Shown in pieces: positions 15,881 to 25,336 of a stretch of 64,000 nt of DNA. This DNA comes from Vagococcus coleopterorum. GTDB lineage: Bacteria; Bacillota; Bacilli; Lactobacillales; Vagococcaceae. Under the pieces are notes generated by a model, which was not told where the DNA came from, did not search any database, and worked only from the letters and a program-made list of their open reading frames with translations. Location: positions 868,001 through 932,000 of the forward strand of contig NZ_CP049886.1 of assembly GCF_011303955.1 (NCBI RefSeq), given 5' to 3'. The first letter of the stretch is position 1; every line of letters begins with the position of its first letter. The translations under genes were made by a program, and so were the position numbers.

Positions 15881-16543
15881 ATGCCGAAAGAAACATTTTT
15901 TAATTTACCACTAGATAAGCAAGAAAGATTAATGGAAGCAGCTCGTGTTGAATTTGCTCGAGCACCATTACAGGAAGCTTCTATTGCAAAAATTGTTAAA
16001 CTTGCTGATATTTCAAGAGGAAGTTTTTATCAATATTTTGAAGATAAAGAAGATCTTTACTATTACTATTTTGAAAAGATTCGGACAAACAATGAACAAA
16101 AATTAGAATATCAATTAAAAAAACATAAGGGTGATATTTTTAATGCTGCCAAAAATTATTTTGATGAATGGATTTTTGAAGTGTTAAAAGGTCCTCACTG
16201 TGAGTTCTACCGCAATTTATTGATGTTTATGGATTATCGAGGTACGGCGAAAGTGTCGCCAGAGATTGCTAATAACGATGAGTGGGTAGAGAAAAATAAA
16301 CAGCGTGCTGAAAAGCATAAAGAAAAAGTAGCAAGTTTGATGGATATTATTGATACATCGACATTGAAGGTTGATGATGACGGTCATTTATCTATGTTAA
16401 TCAAACTTGTGACGGGGATGATGTTTACGTCGATTAATCACGCCTATAAAATGGAAATGCATGGAATGATTGTTGATATTGATGAAATAAAAAAAGAATT
16501 TAATACCAAACTGGAATGGATTCAGTTTGGGGTAACTAAGTAA
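15881..16543 (+). CDS. TetR/AcrR family transcriptional repressor
   Basis: The start at 15881 follows GAGGAGG at proper spacing; upstream in-frame codons would run through the operator. The 220-residue protein has an N-terminal helix-turn-helix (about 22-50, ASIAKIVKLADISRGSFYQYF) with the TetR consensus, and a variable C-terminal ligand-binding domain. It heads a three-gene unit with the ABC exporter, 15 bases before the first transporter gene, and two perfect dyads overlap its promoter. By inference it is a drug- or metabolite-sensing local repressor. Confidence 0.92.
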   Translation: MPKETFFNLPLDKQERLMEAARVEFARAPLQEASIAKIVKLADISRGSFYQYFEDKEDLYYYYFEKIRTNNEQKLEYQLKKHKGDIFNAAKNYFDEWIFEVLKGPHCEFYRNLLMFMDYRGTAKVSPEIANNDEWVEKNKQRAEKHKEKVASLMDIIDTSTLKVDDDGHLSMLIKLVTGMMFTSINHAYKMEMHGMIVDIDEIKKEFNTKLEWIQFGVTK

Positions 16544-16558
16544 GGTAGGTGGAAATAG

Positions 16559-18286
16559 ATGATTAAAATTATTAAACGCATGTCAATCGTGTCCGTAATA
16601 GCTGCGCTGTTTTTTATGGTAATTCAAGTTGTAAGTGATTTGTATTTACCGAATCTAACGTCAAATATTATTGACAAAGGTGTTGCTACTGGCGATATTG
16701 ATTATATTTGGAAAATTGGTTTCATTATGATTGGTTTTTCATTATTTAGTATTGTTGCAGCAGTGGGTAACACGTATTTTGCAACAAAAGAATCACAAAA
16801 AATTGGGAAGACACTTCGTTCGGAAATTTTCCAAAAAGTAAGTTTTGCTTCTCATAACCAAATGGATAAAGTTGGGACGGCTTCGTTAATTACAAGAACA
16901 ACCAACGATGTGAATCAAATCCAAATGGTGATTCAAATGTTTTTACGCTTGATGATTAATGCTCCTATCATGTTAGTTGGAGCAAGCATTATGGCCTATC
17001 GTAAAAATGCAGAATTAACAAAAGTATTTATCATCACAATTCCGTTAATGATTATTTTAATTGGTGTGATTATGTATTTTGCTGTTCCATTGTTCAAGAG
17101 CATGCAAAAGAAAACAGATAAATTAAATCTCGTTTTCCGTGAAGGTTTAACAGGGGTTCGTGTAGTTCGTGCTTTTAACAGAACTGATTTTGAAGAAGAA
17201 CGTTTTGCTGAAGCCAATGAAGACTTTGTAGCAACAGCGATTAAAGTGAATACCATAATGGCAATGATGATTCCCTTAGTGACATTAATTATGAGTGGAA
17301 CGAGTGTCTTGATTGTTTGGAATGGTAGTCATTTGATTGCCGATATGCAAATGGAAATCGGTCATATGGTGGCGTTCATGTCGTATGCGATGCAAATTTT
17401 AGTCAGCTTTATGATGTTATCAATGATTTTTATTTTCGTTCCGCGTGGGCAAGCGTCAGCTGCTCGTATCAATGAAGTTTTAGAATTAGAAGACGACATT
17501 ATTCCAGCAGAAAATCCTGTGTCACTAGCAGATTCAAAAGAGCCTATTTCATTAACATTTGATCATGTTGATTATCGTTATGAAGGGGCAGAGAAATTGG
17601 CGTTGTCAGATGTTGACTTTAACCTTAAAGGTGGTCAAACATTGGCAATTATTGGTGGTACGGGTTCAGGTAAAACGACCTTAGTTAATTTAATTCCGCG
17701 CTTTTACAATGTTGAGGCGGGAGCTGTTAAAGTGAATGGCTTGCCTGTGGACCAAGTGAATAAGGAAGAATTAATTGACCATATTGGTTTTGTTCCGCAG
17801 AAAGCGATGTTATTTACAGGAACAATTCGCGATAACATGTTATATGGGAAAGAAGATGCCACAGACGAAGAAATTTGGAAAGCGTTAGAAATTGCCCAAG
17901 CTAAAGACTTTGTTTCAGGACTTGAAGATGGTTTAGAGAGTCATGTTGAACAAGGTGGCGGTAATTTCTCTGGCGGTCAACGTCAACGTTTATGTATTGC
18001 CCGTGCACTTGTTAAAGAAGCTGATATCTTTATCTTTGATGATTCATTCTCAGCGTTAGACTTTAAAACAGATGCTCGTTTAAGAAAAGCGTTGAAAGAA
18101 AATGTGACAGATGAAATTGTTGTCATTGTGGCGCAACGTATTAGTACAGTTGTGGATGCAGATTTAATTTTAGTAATTGATGAAGGTGAAATTGTGGGAC
18201 AAGGCACCCATGATGAATTGAAAGAGAACTGTCAAACGTATCAAGAAATTATTAGTTCTCAATTGAGAGAGGAGGAAATTGCATGA
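16559..18286 (+). CDS. Heterodimeric ABC exporter, subunit with degenerate Walker B (EfrC/LmrC-type)
   Basis: The 575-residue protein has six membrane helices (about 15-300) and a nucleotide-binding domain (about 335-570) with Walker A GGTGSGKTT, the Q-loop QKAM, signature FSGGQ and Walker B IFIFDDSFS. The catalytic Glu after Walker B is Asp, the usual mark of the non-catalytic site in type IV heterodimeric exporters. It overlaps the partner gene by four bases (ATGA). Family members export drugs and lipophilic compounds in enterococci and lactococci; the substrate here is unknown. Confidence 0.92.
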   Translation: MIKIIKRMSIVSVIAALFFMVIQVVSDLYLPNLTSNIIDKGVATGDIDYIWKIGFIMIGFSLFSIVAAVGNTYFATKESQKIGKTLRSEIFQKVSFASHNQMDKVGTASLITRTTNDVNQIQMVIQMFLRLMINAPIMLVGASIMAYRKNAELTKVFIITIPLMIILIGVIMYFAVPLFKSMQKKTDKLNLVFREGLTGVRVVRAFNRTDFEEERFAEANEDFVATAIKVNTIMAMMIPLVTLIMSGTSVLIVWNGSHLIADMQMEIGHMVAFMSYAMQILVSFMMLSMIFIFVPRGQASAARINEVLELEDDIIPAENPVSLADSKEPISLTFDHVDYRYEGAEKLALSDVDFNLKGGQTLAIIGGTGSGKTTLVNLIPRFYNVEAGAVKVNGLPVDQVNKEELIDHIGFVPQKAMLFTGTIRDNMLYGKEDATDEEIWKALEIAQAKDFVSGLEDGLESHVEQGGGNFSGGQRQRLCIARALVKEADIFIFDDSFSALDFKTDARLRKALKENVTDEIVVIVAQRISTVVDADLILVIDEGEIVGQGTHDELKENCQTYQEIISSQLREEEIA

Positions 18287-20127
18287 GTGGACCAAGAGGC
18301 GGACAGCGAGTAGGTAGTAAACCAGAAAAAGCTAAAAATTTCTGGGGAACGACTAAACGATTATTAAAATATATGTCAAATCGTGCTTATGCGATTTTAC
18401 TTGTGGTGATCTTAGCGATCGCAGCAACAATCTTCCAAATCGGAACACCTAAAGTTTTAGGTAAAGCAACGACTGAGGTAGCCAAAGGGATTGCTAAAGG
18501 CTATGCTCAAATGCAACAAGGGATTAAACTTGAGCAATTTCCTGTAGATTTTACAAAAGTTGGTCAGATTTTATTAATTGTCATTGGGATGTACTTAATT
18601 TCGGCAATTTTTAATTTCTGTCAACAGTTCATCATGACCCGTGTCTCACAACGAACGGTCTACCAAATGCGTCAAGATTTAAAAGTGAAGATGAATAAAG
18701 TTCCAATTAACTATTATGATACTCATTCAAATGGCGATATCATGTCACGTGCTATTAACGATATGGATAATATCTCAAGCACCTTACAACAAAGTTTAAC
18801 GCAATTAGTGACAAGTTTTGTGACAGTCATCGGTGTTTTAATTATGATGATTTCAATTAGTTGGACTTTAACATTTGTAGCATTAGCAACAGTCCCATTA
18901 AGTTTGATTGTGGTGATGATTATTGCGCCACGTTCGCAAAAACATTTCAGTAACCAACAAAAGAGTTTGGGATTGTTGAATAACCAAACAGAAGAAACAT
19001 ACGGTGGTCACAATGTTATTAAAAGTTTCAATTACGAAGCCAAGGCAATTGAAGTCTTCGAAGAACAAAATGAAAAACTATATGATGCTGGTCGTCGTGC
19101 CCAATTTATTTCAGCGATGATTATGCCATTGATGAACTTCATTAAAAACTTAGGCTATGTTTTTGTTGCTGTTTTAGGTGGAGTGAAAGTTGCGAATGGT
19201 CGCATGGACTTAGGGGATGTGCAAGCGTTCCTACAATATACAAATCAATTTTCGCAACCAATCACTCAAATTGCTAACTTGTTAAATACGATTCAATCGA
19301 CGATTGCTTCGGCTGAACGTGTTTTCGAGGTTTTAGACGAAGAAGAAATGTCAGAAGAACCTAGTGGAATCGCTCCGATTGAAACAGACAAAAAAGTTAT
19401 TTTTGACAACGTCGAATTTGGTTACGAAGAAAATAATTTGTTGATGACTGATTTCAATTTAGAAGTCAATCAAGGTGAGATGATAGCGGTCGTTGGTCCG
19501 ACTGGGGCAGGTAAGACAACCTTAATTAATTTACTTGAACGTTTCTACGATGTTAGTGCAGGTTCAGTTAAATTAGATGGTGTTGATATTCGCGATATGA
19601 GTCGTGAAGAATTACGTCAACGCTTCTCAATTGTTTTACAAGATAGCTGGTTGTTTACGGGTTCTATTAAAGAAAATATTCAATATGGTAATGATGAAGC
19701 AGATGAAGTAGCGCTTGCTGCTGCCACTAAAGCAGCTCATGTGGATGACTTTGTTCGTCGTCTGCCAGAGGGATACGACACGGTCTTAAATGAGGATGCA
19801 AGTAATATTTCTCAAGGTCAACGCCAATTATTAACGATTGCCCGTGCTTTCTTAGCGGATCCAGAGATTTTAATTTTAGACGAAGCAACATCAAGTGTCG
19901 ATACACGGACGGAATCACTCATTCAAGCTGCAATGAATCGTTTGCTTGAAGGGCGTACAAGTTTTGTTGTCGCTCATAGATTGTCAACTATCCGTGATGC
20001 AGATAAGATTATTGTGATGGATAAAGGACAAATTGTCGAAATTGGCAATCACGATGAATTAATGGCTAAAAATGGTTTTTATGCTGATTTATATAACAGT
20101 CAATTTTCTGAAGAAGTAGCGATTTAA
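18283..20127 (+). CDS. Heterodimeric ABC exporter, catalytic subunit (EfrD/LmrD-type)
   Basis: The 614-residue protein has an N-terminal cytosolic extension, six membrane helices (about 35-340) and a nucleotide-binding domain (about 375-605) with Walker A GPTGAGKTT, Walker B ILILDEATSSVD with an intact Glu, and an altered signature SQGQ. Together with the first subunit this leaves one consensus ATP site, made of its Walker B Glu and the partner's FSGGQ, and one degenerate site. The ATG overlaps the preceding stop, indicating coupled translation. Confidence 0.93.
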   Translation: MSGPRGGQRVGSKPEKAKNFWGTTKRLLKYMSNRAYAILLVVILAIAATIFQIGTPKVLGKATTEVAKGIAKGYAQMQQGIKLEQFPVDFTKVGQILLIVIGMYLISAIFNFCQQFIMTRVSQRTVYQMRQDLKVKMNKVPINYYDTHSNGDIMSRAINDMDNISSTLQQSLTQLVTSFVTVIGVLIMMISISWTLTFVALATVPLSLIVVMIIAPRSQKHFSNQQKSLGLLNNQTEETYGGHNVIKSFNYEAKAIEVFEEQNEKLYDAGRRAQFISAMIMPLMNFIKNLGYVFVAVLGGVKVANGRMDLGDVQAFLQYTNQFSQPITQIANLLNTIQSTIASAERVFEVLDEEEMSEEPSGIAPIETDKKVIFDNVEFGYEENNLLMTDFNLEVNQGEMIAVVGPTGAGKTTLINLLERFYDVSAGSVKLDGVDIRDMSREELRQRFSIVLQDSWLFTGSIKENIQYGNDEADEVALAAATKAAHVDDFVRRLPEGYDTVLNEDASNISQGQRQLLTIARAFLADPEILILDEATSSVDTRTESLIQAAMNRLLEGRTSFVVAHRLSTIRDADKIIVMDKGQIVEIGNHDELMAKNGFYADLYNSQFSEEVAI

Positions 20128-20129
20128 AA

Positions 20130-20160
20130 ATGCTCTAGTCGGTAGACTAGAGCTTTTTTG
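20130..20160 (+). terminator. Intrinsic terminator after the ABC exporter
   Basis: GCTCTAGTC-GGTA-GACTAGAGC is a perfect stem followed by TTTTTT. Confidence 0.93.
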
Positions 20161-20170
20161 CTAGGGCAAA

Positions 20171-20202
20171 TTACTACTAAAAAATGTATAAAAATGGTAG
20201 TA
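20171..20202. promoter_or_regulatory. Inverted repeat in the VOC gene promoter region
   Basis: TACTAC at 20172-20177 is mirrored by GTAGTA at 20197-20202 across an AT-rich centre. The arrangement and location suggest a repressor site, but no confident -35/-10 pair was assigned. Confidence 0.3.
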
Positions 20203-20241
20203 TACGAGTACAAGATAAATGAAAAGGAGAGTTGACTAGAA

Positions 20242-21072
20242 ATGACTGTTTTTAATAAAACGAGCCCTCTGCTAGATGTCATCTCATTAAAAGTAAAAGA
20301 TAGTGAAAAGTCATTACAATTTTATTGTGACTATTTAGGCTTAGATATGATCATTGAAGAAAATAATATCGCCTATTTAGGCTCTAAGGCAACGGGAAGA
20401 CCCATGGTTGCTTTATATGAATACCCAGAGGGGATTGAAAGCTTGCCAGAACAAAATGTTTTAGCGCGGTTTGCGATTTCTGTACCAACGAATAAGTGGT
20501 TTACTGATATTAAAGAACGTTTGCTAAAGGCTGACTATGAATTTTCTGCCTTTAAATCTGAAAGTAATCATGATGTTATCCGTGTGCTAGATCCAGAGAA
20601 CCATACACTTGATTTATTGAATATGAACACGGTTAACCCTTATTTGGAAGCGCAAGCGAAAAAACACGAAGGGATTATTAAGCCGACCTTTTTTTTGCGT
20701 GGACCAGCCAAAACGCATGAGGAATTGGAAATTCATGCTGTTCGATTAGCAGTTGCTGACATTGTTGAAAGTCATAAGTTTTATACAGAAATTTTAGGCT
20801 TTACAGAAAAGTTAGATGAAAAAGGATTGAAGCTTGAAGTCAATCCTGAAGAAGAAGATTATTTACGTCTAGCAACATCCTCAGAAAAAATTGCAACTGA
20901 TGATAATTTCTTAGGGCTAGACTATTTAGCGTTTCGTTTGCCGGATAAAGAAGAGTTGGAAAAATATGTAGCATTTTTAAAAGATAAAGGACAAGATGTT
21001 TATTACAATAAACGTCAAGGTCTACTACAAATTGATGATCCAGATGGCAACCATCTTTGGTTTTATCGTTAG
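20242..21072 (+). CDS. Two-domain VOC protein, CatE-like extradiol dioxygenase
   Basis: The 276-residue protein has two tandem VOC modules (about 8-130 and 165-276). The second ends with the metal-binding IDDPDGNHLWFYR, and the first carries DPENHTLDLL. This is the architecture of B. subtilis CatE (YfiE), a catechol-2,3-dioxygenase that removes toxic catechols; glyoxalase or unknown functions are possible. RBS AAGGAGAG precedes the ATG. It is a single-gene unit. Confidence 0.82.
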   Translation: MTVFNKTSPLLDVISLKVKDSEKSLQFYCDYLGLDMIIEENNIAYLGSKATGRPMVALYEYPEGIESLPEQNVLARFAISVPTNKWFTDIKERLLKADYEFSAFKSESNHDVIRVLDPENHTLDLLNMNTVNPYLEAQAKKHEGIIKPTFFLRGPAKTHEELEIHAVRLAVADIVESHKFYTEILGFTEKLDEKGLKLEVNPEEEDYLRLATSSEKIATDDNFLGLDYLAFRLPDKEELEKYVAFLKDKGQDVYYNKRQGLLQIDDPDGNHLWFYR

Positions 21073-21126
21073 TTGATAGAGTATTAAAAGATAGGTTAAT
21101 AATGATCTTCTTATTAAAACAGAGGT

Positions 21127-21154
21127 TTGCTTTGTTTAATGTTCATTATATGAT
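21127..21154 (+). promoter_or_regulatory. Candidate promoter of murA
   Basis: TTGCTT (21127-21132) and TATGAT (21149-21154) are separated by 16 bases, about 80 bases before the gene. Confidence 0.45.
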
Positions 21155-21232
21155 AAAATGATAAACGATTTAGACTTTAAGGGTCTATGACTAAAATGAG
21201 ATTATTTAATTGAAACGATACTGAGGAAATGA

Positions 21233-22507
21233 GTGACTAATATAATGAAAAAATTTGTAATTAATGGTGGCCGTACTTTAAAAGGCGAAGTAACAATTAA
21301 TGGGGCAAAAAATAGTGCTGTAGCTTTAATTCCGGCAGCAATACTTGCTGACTCACCGGTTATTCTTGAAGGAGTTCCAGATATTGATGATGTTCATTCT
21401 CTTAAAGAAATTCTTGAGATTATGGGTGTTAAGGTAACGTTTGAAAATAACGAAATGGTTATTGACCCAACTGATATGAAATCAACACCAATGCCAAGTG
21501 GTAAAATTAGTAGTTTACGTGCCTCATATTACTTTATGGGCTCGCTATTAGGAAAATTTGGTGAAGCGGTTGTCGGTTTACCTGGTGGTTGTTTCTTAGG
21601 GCCACGTCCAATCGACTTGCACATGAAAGGCTTTGAAGCTTTAGGTGCTGACGTCAAAATGGAGAATGGTGCAACGTATTTAAATACAACAGAAGATGGC
21701 CTTGAAGGTGCTCGTATCTATATGGATATGGTTTCAGTCGGAGCGACAATTAATGTAATGCTTGCAGCTGTTAAAGCTAAAGGTAAAACAGTGATTGAAA
21801 ATGCTGCTCGTGAACCAGAAATTATTGACGTTGCGACATTGTTAAACAATATGGGTGCAAAAATCCGTGGTGCTGGTACTGATGAAATTAGAATTGAAGG
21901 GGTTACTGAAATGCATGGGTGCCGTCATTCGATTATTCCTGACCGTATTGAAGCGGGAACTTACATTGCATTAGCTGCTGCGGCTGGCGATGGCATCTTA
22001 GTTAAGAATGTTATCCATGAACACATTGAGAGTTTAATTTCTAAACTTGAAGAAATTGGTGTTGAAATGGAAATTGGAGAAGATTCAGTTTTCGTTCATC
22101 CAGCGAAAAACTTAAAAGCGACAGATGTTAAAACATTACCTTATCCAGGTTTTGCTACAGATTTACAACAACCAATTACACCGTTATTGCTATTAGCTCA
22201 AGGTGAAAGCATGATCAACGATACGATTTACCAAAAACGTGTCAATCACATCGCTGAATTAGCGCGTATGGGTGCTAAAGCAAAAGTGCAAGGCAATACA
22301 ATTGTCATTGAAGGTCCTAACAAATTACGTGGTGCAGAAGTTGTCGCTAGTGATTTGCGTGCAGGAGCTTGTCTAGTCACTGCTGGTCTAATGGCTGAAG
22401 GTGAAACGAAGATTACTAATGTAGAATACATCCTACGTGGTTATGATTCAATTATTGAAAAATTAACGGCGCTTGGGGCAGATATCAAATTAGTGAACGA
22501 AGCGTAA
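21233..22507 (+). CDS. murA: UDP-N-acetylglucosamine 1-carboxyvinyltransferase (MurA)
   Basis: The 424-residue enzyme joins enolpyruvate to UDP-GlcNAc, the first committed step of peptidoglycan synthesis. It shows the [24 protein letters not shown] start, the fosfomycin-target Cys in [15 protein letters not shown] (residue 120, equivalent to Cys115) and the late [11 protein letters not shown] at 21233 has a GAGGA site 5 bases upstream, whereas ATG at 21245 would give the usual MKKFVING start but poorer spacing; either is possible. Firmicutes usually have two murA copies, and this copy sits next to rpmE2. Confidence 0.94.
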   Translation: MTNIMKKFVINGGRTLKGEVTINGAKNSAVALIPAAILADSPVILEGVPDIDDVHSLKEILEIMGVKVTFENNEMVIDPTDMKSTPMPSGKISSLRASYYFMGSLLGKFGEAVVGLPGGCFLGPRPIDLHMKGFEALGADVKMENGATYLNTTEDGLEGARIYMDMVSVGATINVMLAAVKAKGKTVIENAAREPEIIDVATLLNNMGAKIRGAGTDEIRIEGVTEMHGCRHSIIPDRIEAGTYIALAAAAGDGILVKNVIHEHIESLISKLEEIGVEMEIGEDSVFVHPAKNLKATDVKTLPYPGFATDLQQPITPLLLLAQGESMINDTIYQKRVNHIAELARMGAKAKVQGNTIVIEGPNKLRGAEVVASDLRAGACLVTAGLMAEGETKITNVEYILRGYDSIIEKLTALGADIKLVNEA

Positions 22508-22524
22508 AAAATCACTGAAAGTGA

Positions 22525-22553
22525 TTGTCACAGCAAGTCTAGTGTGTTAATAT
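22525..22553 (+). promoter_or_regulatory. Candidate promoter of rpmE2
   Basis: TTGTCA (22525-22530) and TAATAT (22548-22553) are 17 bases apart. It overlaps the right side of a small hairpin (TCACTGAAAGTGA) just after murA. Confidence 0.5.
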
Positions 22554-22620
22554 AATAATGTTATAAATACAAAATCAACTCTGACTCAGCAAATGATTCA
22601 GGGCAAAGGAGAGCTAAATT

Positions 22621-22884
22621 ATGAAAGAAAATATCCACCCAAATTACCAACCTGTAGTATTCATGGATTCAACAACTGGATTCAAATTCTTATCAGGTTC
22701 TACAAAAACTCCAGAAGAAACAATTGAATGGGAAGATGGTAACACATACCCATTAATCCGTATGGAGATCAGTTCTGATTCTCACCCGTTCTATACAGGA
22801 CGTCAAAAATTCACTCAAGCCGATGGCCGTGTGGATCGTTTCAACAAAAAATATGGTATCAAAGACGAAAACGCAGAAGCGTAA
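22621..22884 (+). CDS. rpmE2: 50S ribosomal protein L31 type B
   Basis: The 87-residue protein begins [16 protein letters not shown] and ends with [17 protein letters not shown]. It lacks the CxxC zinc-binding cysteines of type A L31, so it is the zinc-independent type B form that can replace the zinc form. RBS AAGGAGAG precedes the ATG. In many Firmicutes rho lies between murA and this gene; here it does not. Confidence 0.97.
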   Translation: MKENIHPNYQPVVFMDSTTGFKFLSGSTKTPEETIEWEDGNTYPLIRMEISSDSHPFYTGRQKFTQADGRVDRFNKKYGIKDENAEA

Positions 22885-22896
22885 TTCGTTACTGTA

Positions 22897-22934
22897 TAAA
22901 AAAAGACTTCTCAATTTTGAGAAGTCTTTTTTGT
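22897..22934 (+). terminator. Intrinsic terminator after rpmE2
   Basis: GACTTCTCAA-TTT-TGAGAAGTC is framed by A and T runs. An almost identical hairpin occurs at 25016-25050, after the nucleotidase gene. Confidence 0.95.
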
Positions 22935-23047
22935 TTATCTAAGAGGCTGTTATTAAACTGTTATTTAAATTGAAACACAATTGAATGAATAGACCTTCAG
23001 TGGTAAAGTGAGTTGATTTTAAATAATGAAAAAGGGGTCTGATTTAT

Positions 23048-25012
23048 ATGAAGTGTTGGAGAACGGTACTTAAAGCAACAATTTTGCTATCTTTGATGGT
23101 TGGAAGTGGAGTCGTTCTTGAATCGGAAGCGATTGCAACAAATACTGTCCCGATTCAAATTTTAAGTGTCAATGATTTTCACGGTAGTTTAGATTCAATT
23201 GGAACAGTATATATTGAGGGGAAAAAAATTGAAAATACAGGGGCGTTAAAAAATTTAGCTACTCATTTAAATGATTCGGAAAATCAATTTAAAGAGAAAC
23301 ACCCTGATGGTGAAACAGTTCGTATACAAGCGGGAGATATTGTGGGAGCAAGTCCAGCAAACTCAGCCTTATTACAAGATGAGCCAGCAATTAGAGCGTT
23401 TGATTTAATGGGGTTTTCTATCGGTGTTTTAGGGAATCATGAATTTGATGAAGGACTTAAAGAATATAAACGGGCATTAGATGGCAGAGAACCTGTTAGA
23501 GAAGATTTTGGTCCGACGATGGATGATGATCTCTGGAAAGTATTAAAAGATTACCCAAGAAGTGCATCTAGAGAAGAAATTGTTATTGCGAATGTTGAAA
23601 ATAAGGCTGATGGTGAGTTTGGTAAAAAAGGTGAAATTCCTTATGGGTTTAAGCCATATACTATTAAAAAATATGGAGAAGGTGATGATTCTGTAAAAGT
23701 TGCCTATCTTGGTGTGGTTACGTCAGAGTTTCCTAATCTGGTATTAGCTCAGCATACAGAATCATTTAATGTTCTTGATGAAGCGGAAACAATGGCAAAA
23801 TATTCAAAAGAGCTGCGTGAAGAACAAGGCGTTAACGCAATTGTTGTTATCACGCATATTCCGGCAGTGAGTTCAGACGGTGTGGTTGAGGGTGATGTAG
23901 TTGATATTATGGGAAATGTTGATAAATTAGATCCTGATAATAGTATTGACGTGGTATTTGCTGCCCATAATCATCAGTTTACAAATGGAATTATTCATGG
24001 GAAAAATGATGTGAGAGTTGTTCAAAGTGTTTCTCATGGTAAAGCGTATGTTGATGTACAAGGCACGTTAGATCCATCGACACAGGACTTTACTGAAACA
24101 CCAAAAGCAGAAGTAATACCAAACACAGACGTAGGTGAAGATCGATATAATCAAGACGTTCAAAAAATAGTAGATGAAGCTAATGAATTAATAAAACCAA
24201 TTACTGAAGCGTCAATCATAAATGCGAGTGTCGAGAAAATGACAAAGGATCCAGAAGGTCGTTCTGTCGTTACAAGTGATTCTAACTCACATAATGAATC
24301 ACCGTTGGGCAACTTAGTGACAGATGCACAATTATACATGGCCAATACAGAAGGTCTGAAGGATGCGGATGGGAATGAGGTACATGCTGATTTTGCCCTA
24401 ACAAATGATGGAGGTATCAGAGCAGATTTGATAGCAGATAAAAATGGTGAGTTGACTTGGGGAGCTATTCAAACGGTACAACCTTTTGGGAATATTTTAC
24501 AAGTCGTTGAAATTAAAGGTTCTGACTTACGCTCGGCCTTGAATGAGCAATTTGATAATGATAAATTAGAATACTTTCTACAGTTTTCAGGTCTTAAAAT
24601 GAGTTATCAAGGTGTCGGATCTAATTTTGAAGTGACATCACTAACAGATGACGAGGGTGCTGAAATTGAAGATGATAAAAATTATAATATTGTTATTAAT
24701 GACTTTTTATTTGGTGGTGGTGACGGATTTAAAAGTTTTAAAAAGGGGAAATTAGTGACAGCTATGGATGCAGATACCTCGGTATTTATAAATTATTTTA
24801 AAAAATTAAAAACTGAAAATAAAAAAGTTGAAGCGCCAGAAGTTGGTCGCAAGATAGAAGTTAAGGCGGATGGAAAAGAAAATAAAGATAGCCCCAAAAA
24901 TAAAATGAATTCAAAAAAAATAGACAAAAAAATTATTGCTACGGTGAGTGTGATAGGCGGGATTATCTTAATTGGCTTGGTGGTCTTCGTGATGAACAAA
25001 AAGAAAAAATAA
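23048..25012 (+). CDS. Surface bifunctional metallophosphatase/5'-nucleotidase
   Basis: The 654-residue protein has a signal peptide (1-29), a metallophosphatase domain beginning IQILSVNDFHGSLD at 37-50 with GNHEFDEG, and a 5'-nucleotidase C-terminal domain with NESPLGNLVTDAQLY and GGIRADL. Surface members of this family dephosphorylate extracellular nucleotides to nucleosides. The tail has a membrane helix (about 629-649) and a lysine-rich end typical of sortase substrates, but no LPxTG motif is present before the helix, so the protein is probably membrane-anchored. It stands alone between two near-identical terminators. Confidence 0.92.
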   Translation: MKCWRTVLKATILLSLMVGSGVVLESEAIATNTVPIQILSVNDFHGSLDSIGTVYIEGKKIENTGALKNLATHLNDSENQFKEKHPDGETVRIQAGDIVGASPANSALLQDEPAIRAFDLMGFSIGVLGNHEFDEGLKEYKRALDGREPVREDFGPTMDDDLWKVLKDYPRSASREEIVIANVENKADGEFGKKGEIPYGFKPYTIKKYGEGDDSVKVAYLGVVTSEFPNLVLAQHTESFNVLDEAETMAKYSKELREEQGVNAIVVITHIPAVSSDGVVEGDVVDIMGNVDKLDPDNSIDVVFAAHNHQFTNGIIHGKNDVRVVQSVSHGKAYVDVQGTLDPSTQDFTETPKAEVIPNTDVGEDRYNQDVQKIVDEANELIKPITEASIINASVEKMTKDPEGRSVVTSDSNSHNESPLGNLVTDAQLYMANTEGLKDADGNEVHADFALTNDGGIRADLIADKNGELTWGAIQTVQPFGNILQVVEIKGSDLRSALNEQFDNDKLEYFLQFSGLKMSYQGVGSNFEVTSLTDDEGAEIEDDKNYNIVINDFLFGGGDGFKSFKKGKLVTAMDADTSVFINYFKKLKTENKKVEAPEVGRKIEVKADGKENKDSPKNKMNSKKIDKKIIATVSVIGGIILIGLVVFVMNKKKK

Positions 25013-25015
25013 TCT

Positions 25016-25050
25016 AAAAAAGACTTCTCAAGTTTGAGAAGTCTTTTTTG
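25016..25050. terminator. Terminator after the nucleotidase gene, copy of the rpmE2 terminator
   Basis: GACTTCTCAA-GTT-TGAGAAGTC with flanking A and T runs differs from the hairpin at 22897-22934 by a single base in the loop. It also faces the small membrane protein gene on the opposite strand. Confidence 0.95.
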
Positions 25051-25056
25051 TTTTAT

Positions 25057-25248
25057 TTAAAATAATTTTGGAGCTAAGTATGAAACCACATATAGAATGA
25101 TGCTAATAGCAGCAAATAGATAAGTTGTTATTTCATAGATACGGTAGTTTTCCATATTACCTTGTTTTTTTGCTTTAAACATCATTTTGATTGTGAGGAT
25201 AACAATAGCAACTGCAAATGTAGCTAGGACAAAAAATAATTGATTCAT
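25057..25248 (-). CDS. Small two-helix membrane protein, unknown function
   Basis: The 63-residue protein has an N-terminal hydrophobic helix (about 3-24), a short basic stretch (KAKKQGNMENYR), and a second helix (about 40-60). An AAAGGAG ribosome binding site lies 7 bases before the ATG, which supports a real gene. No family is recognised. It is divergent from the MFS pump, whose operators lie within the 165-base gap between them. Confidence 0.7.
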   Translation of the reverse strand: MNQLFFVLATFAVAIVILTIKMMFKAKKQGNMENYRIYEITTYLFAAISIILYVVSYLAPKLF

Positions 25249-25336
25249 CGTGAGTCTCCTTTAAATACGTTATAGTAATTATCCTAACATAAAGCTGACA
25301 TAATAATAAGTCATAGCTAAAAATAAAACATTTGAA

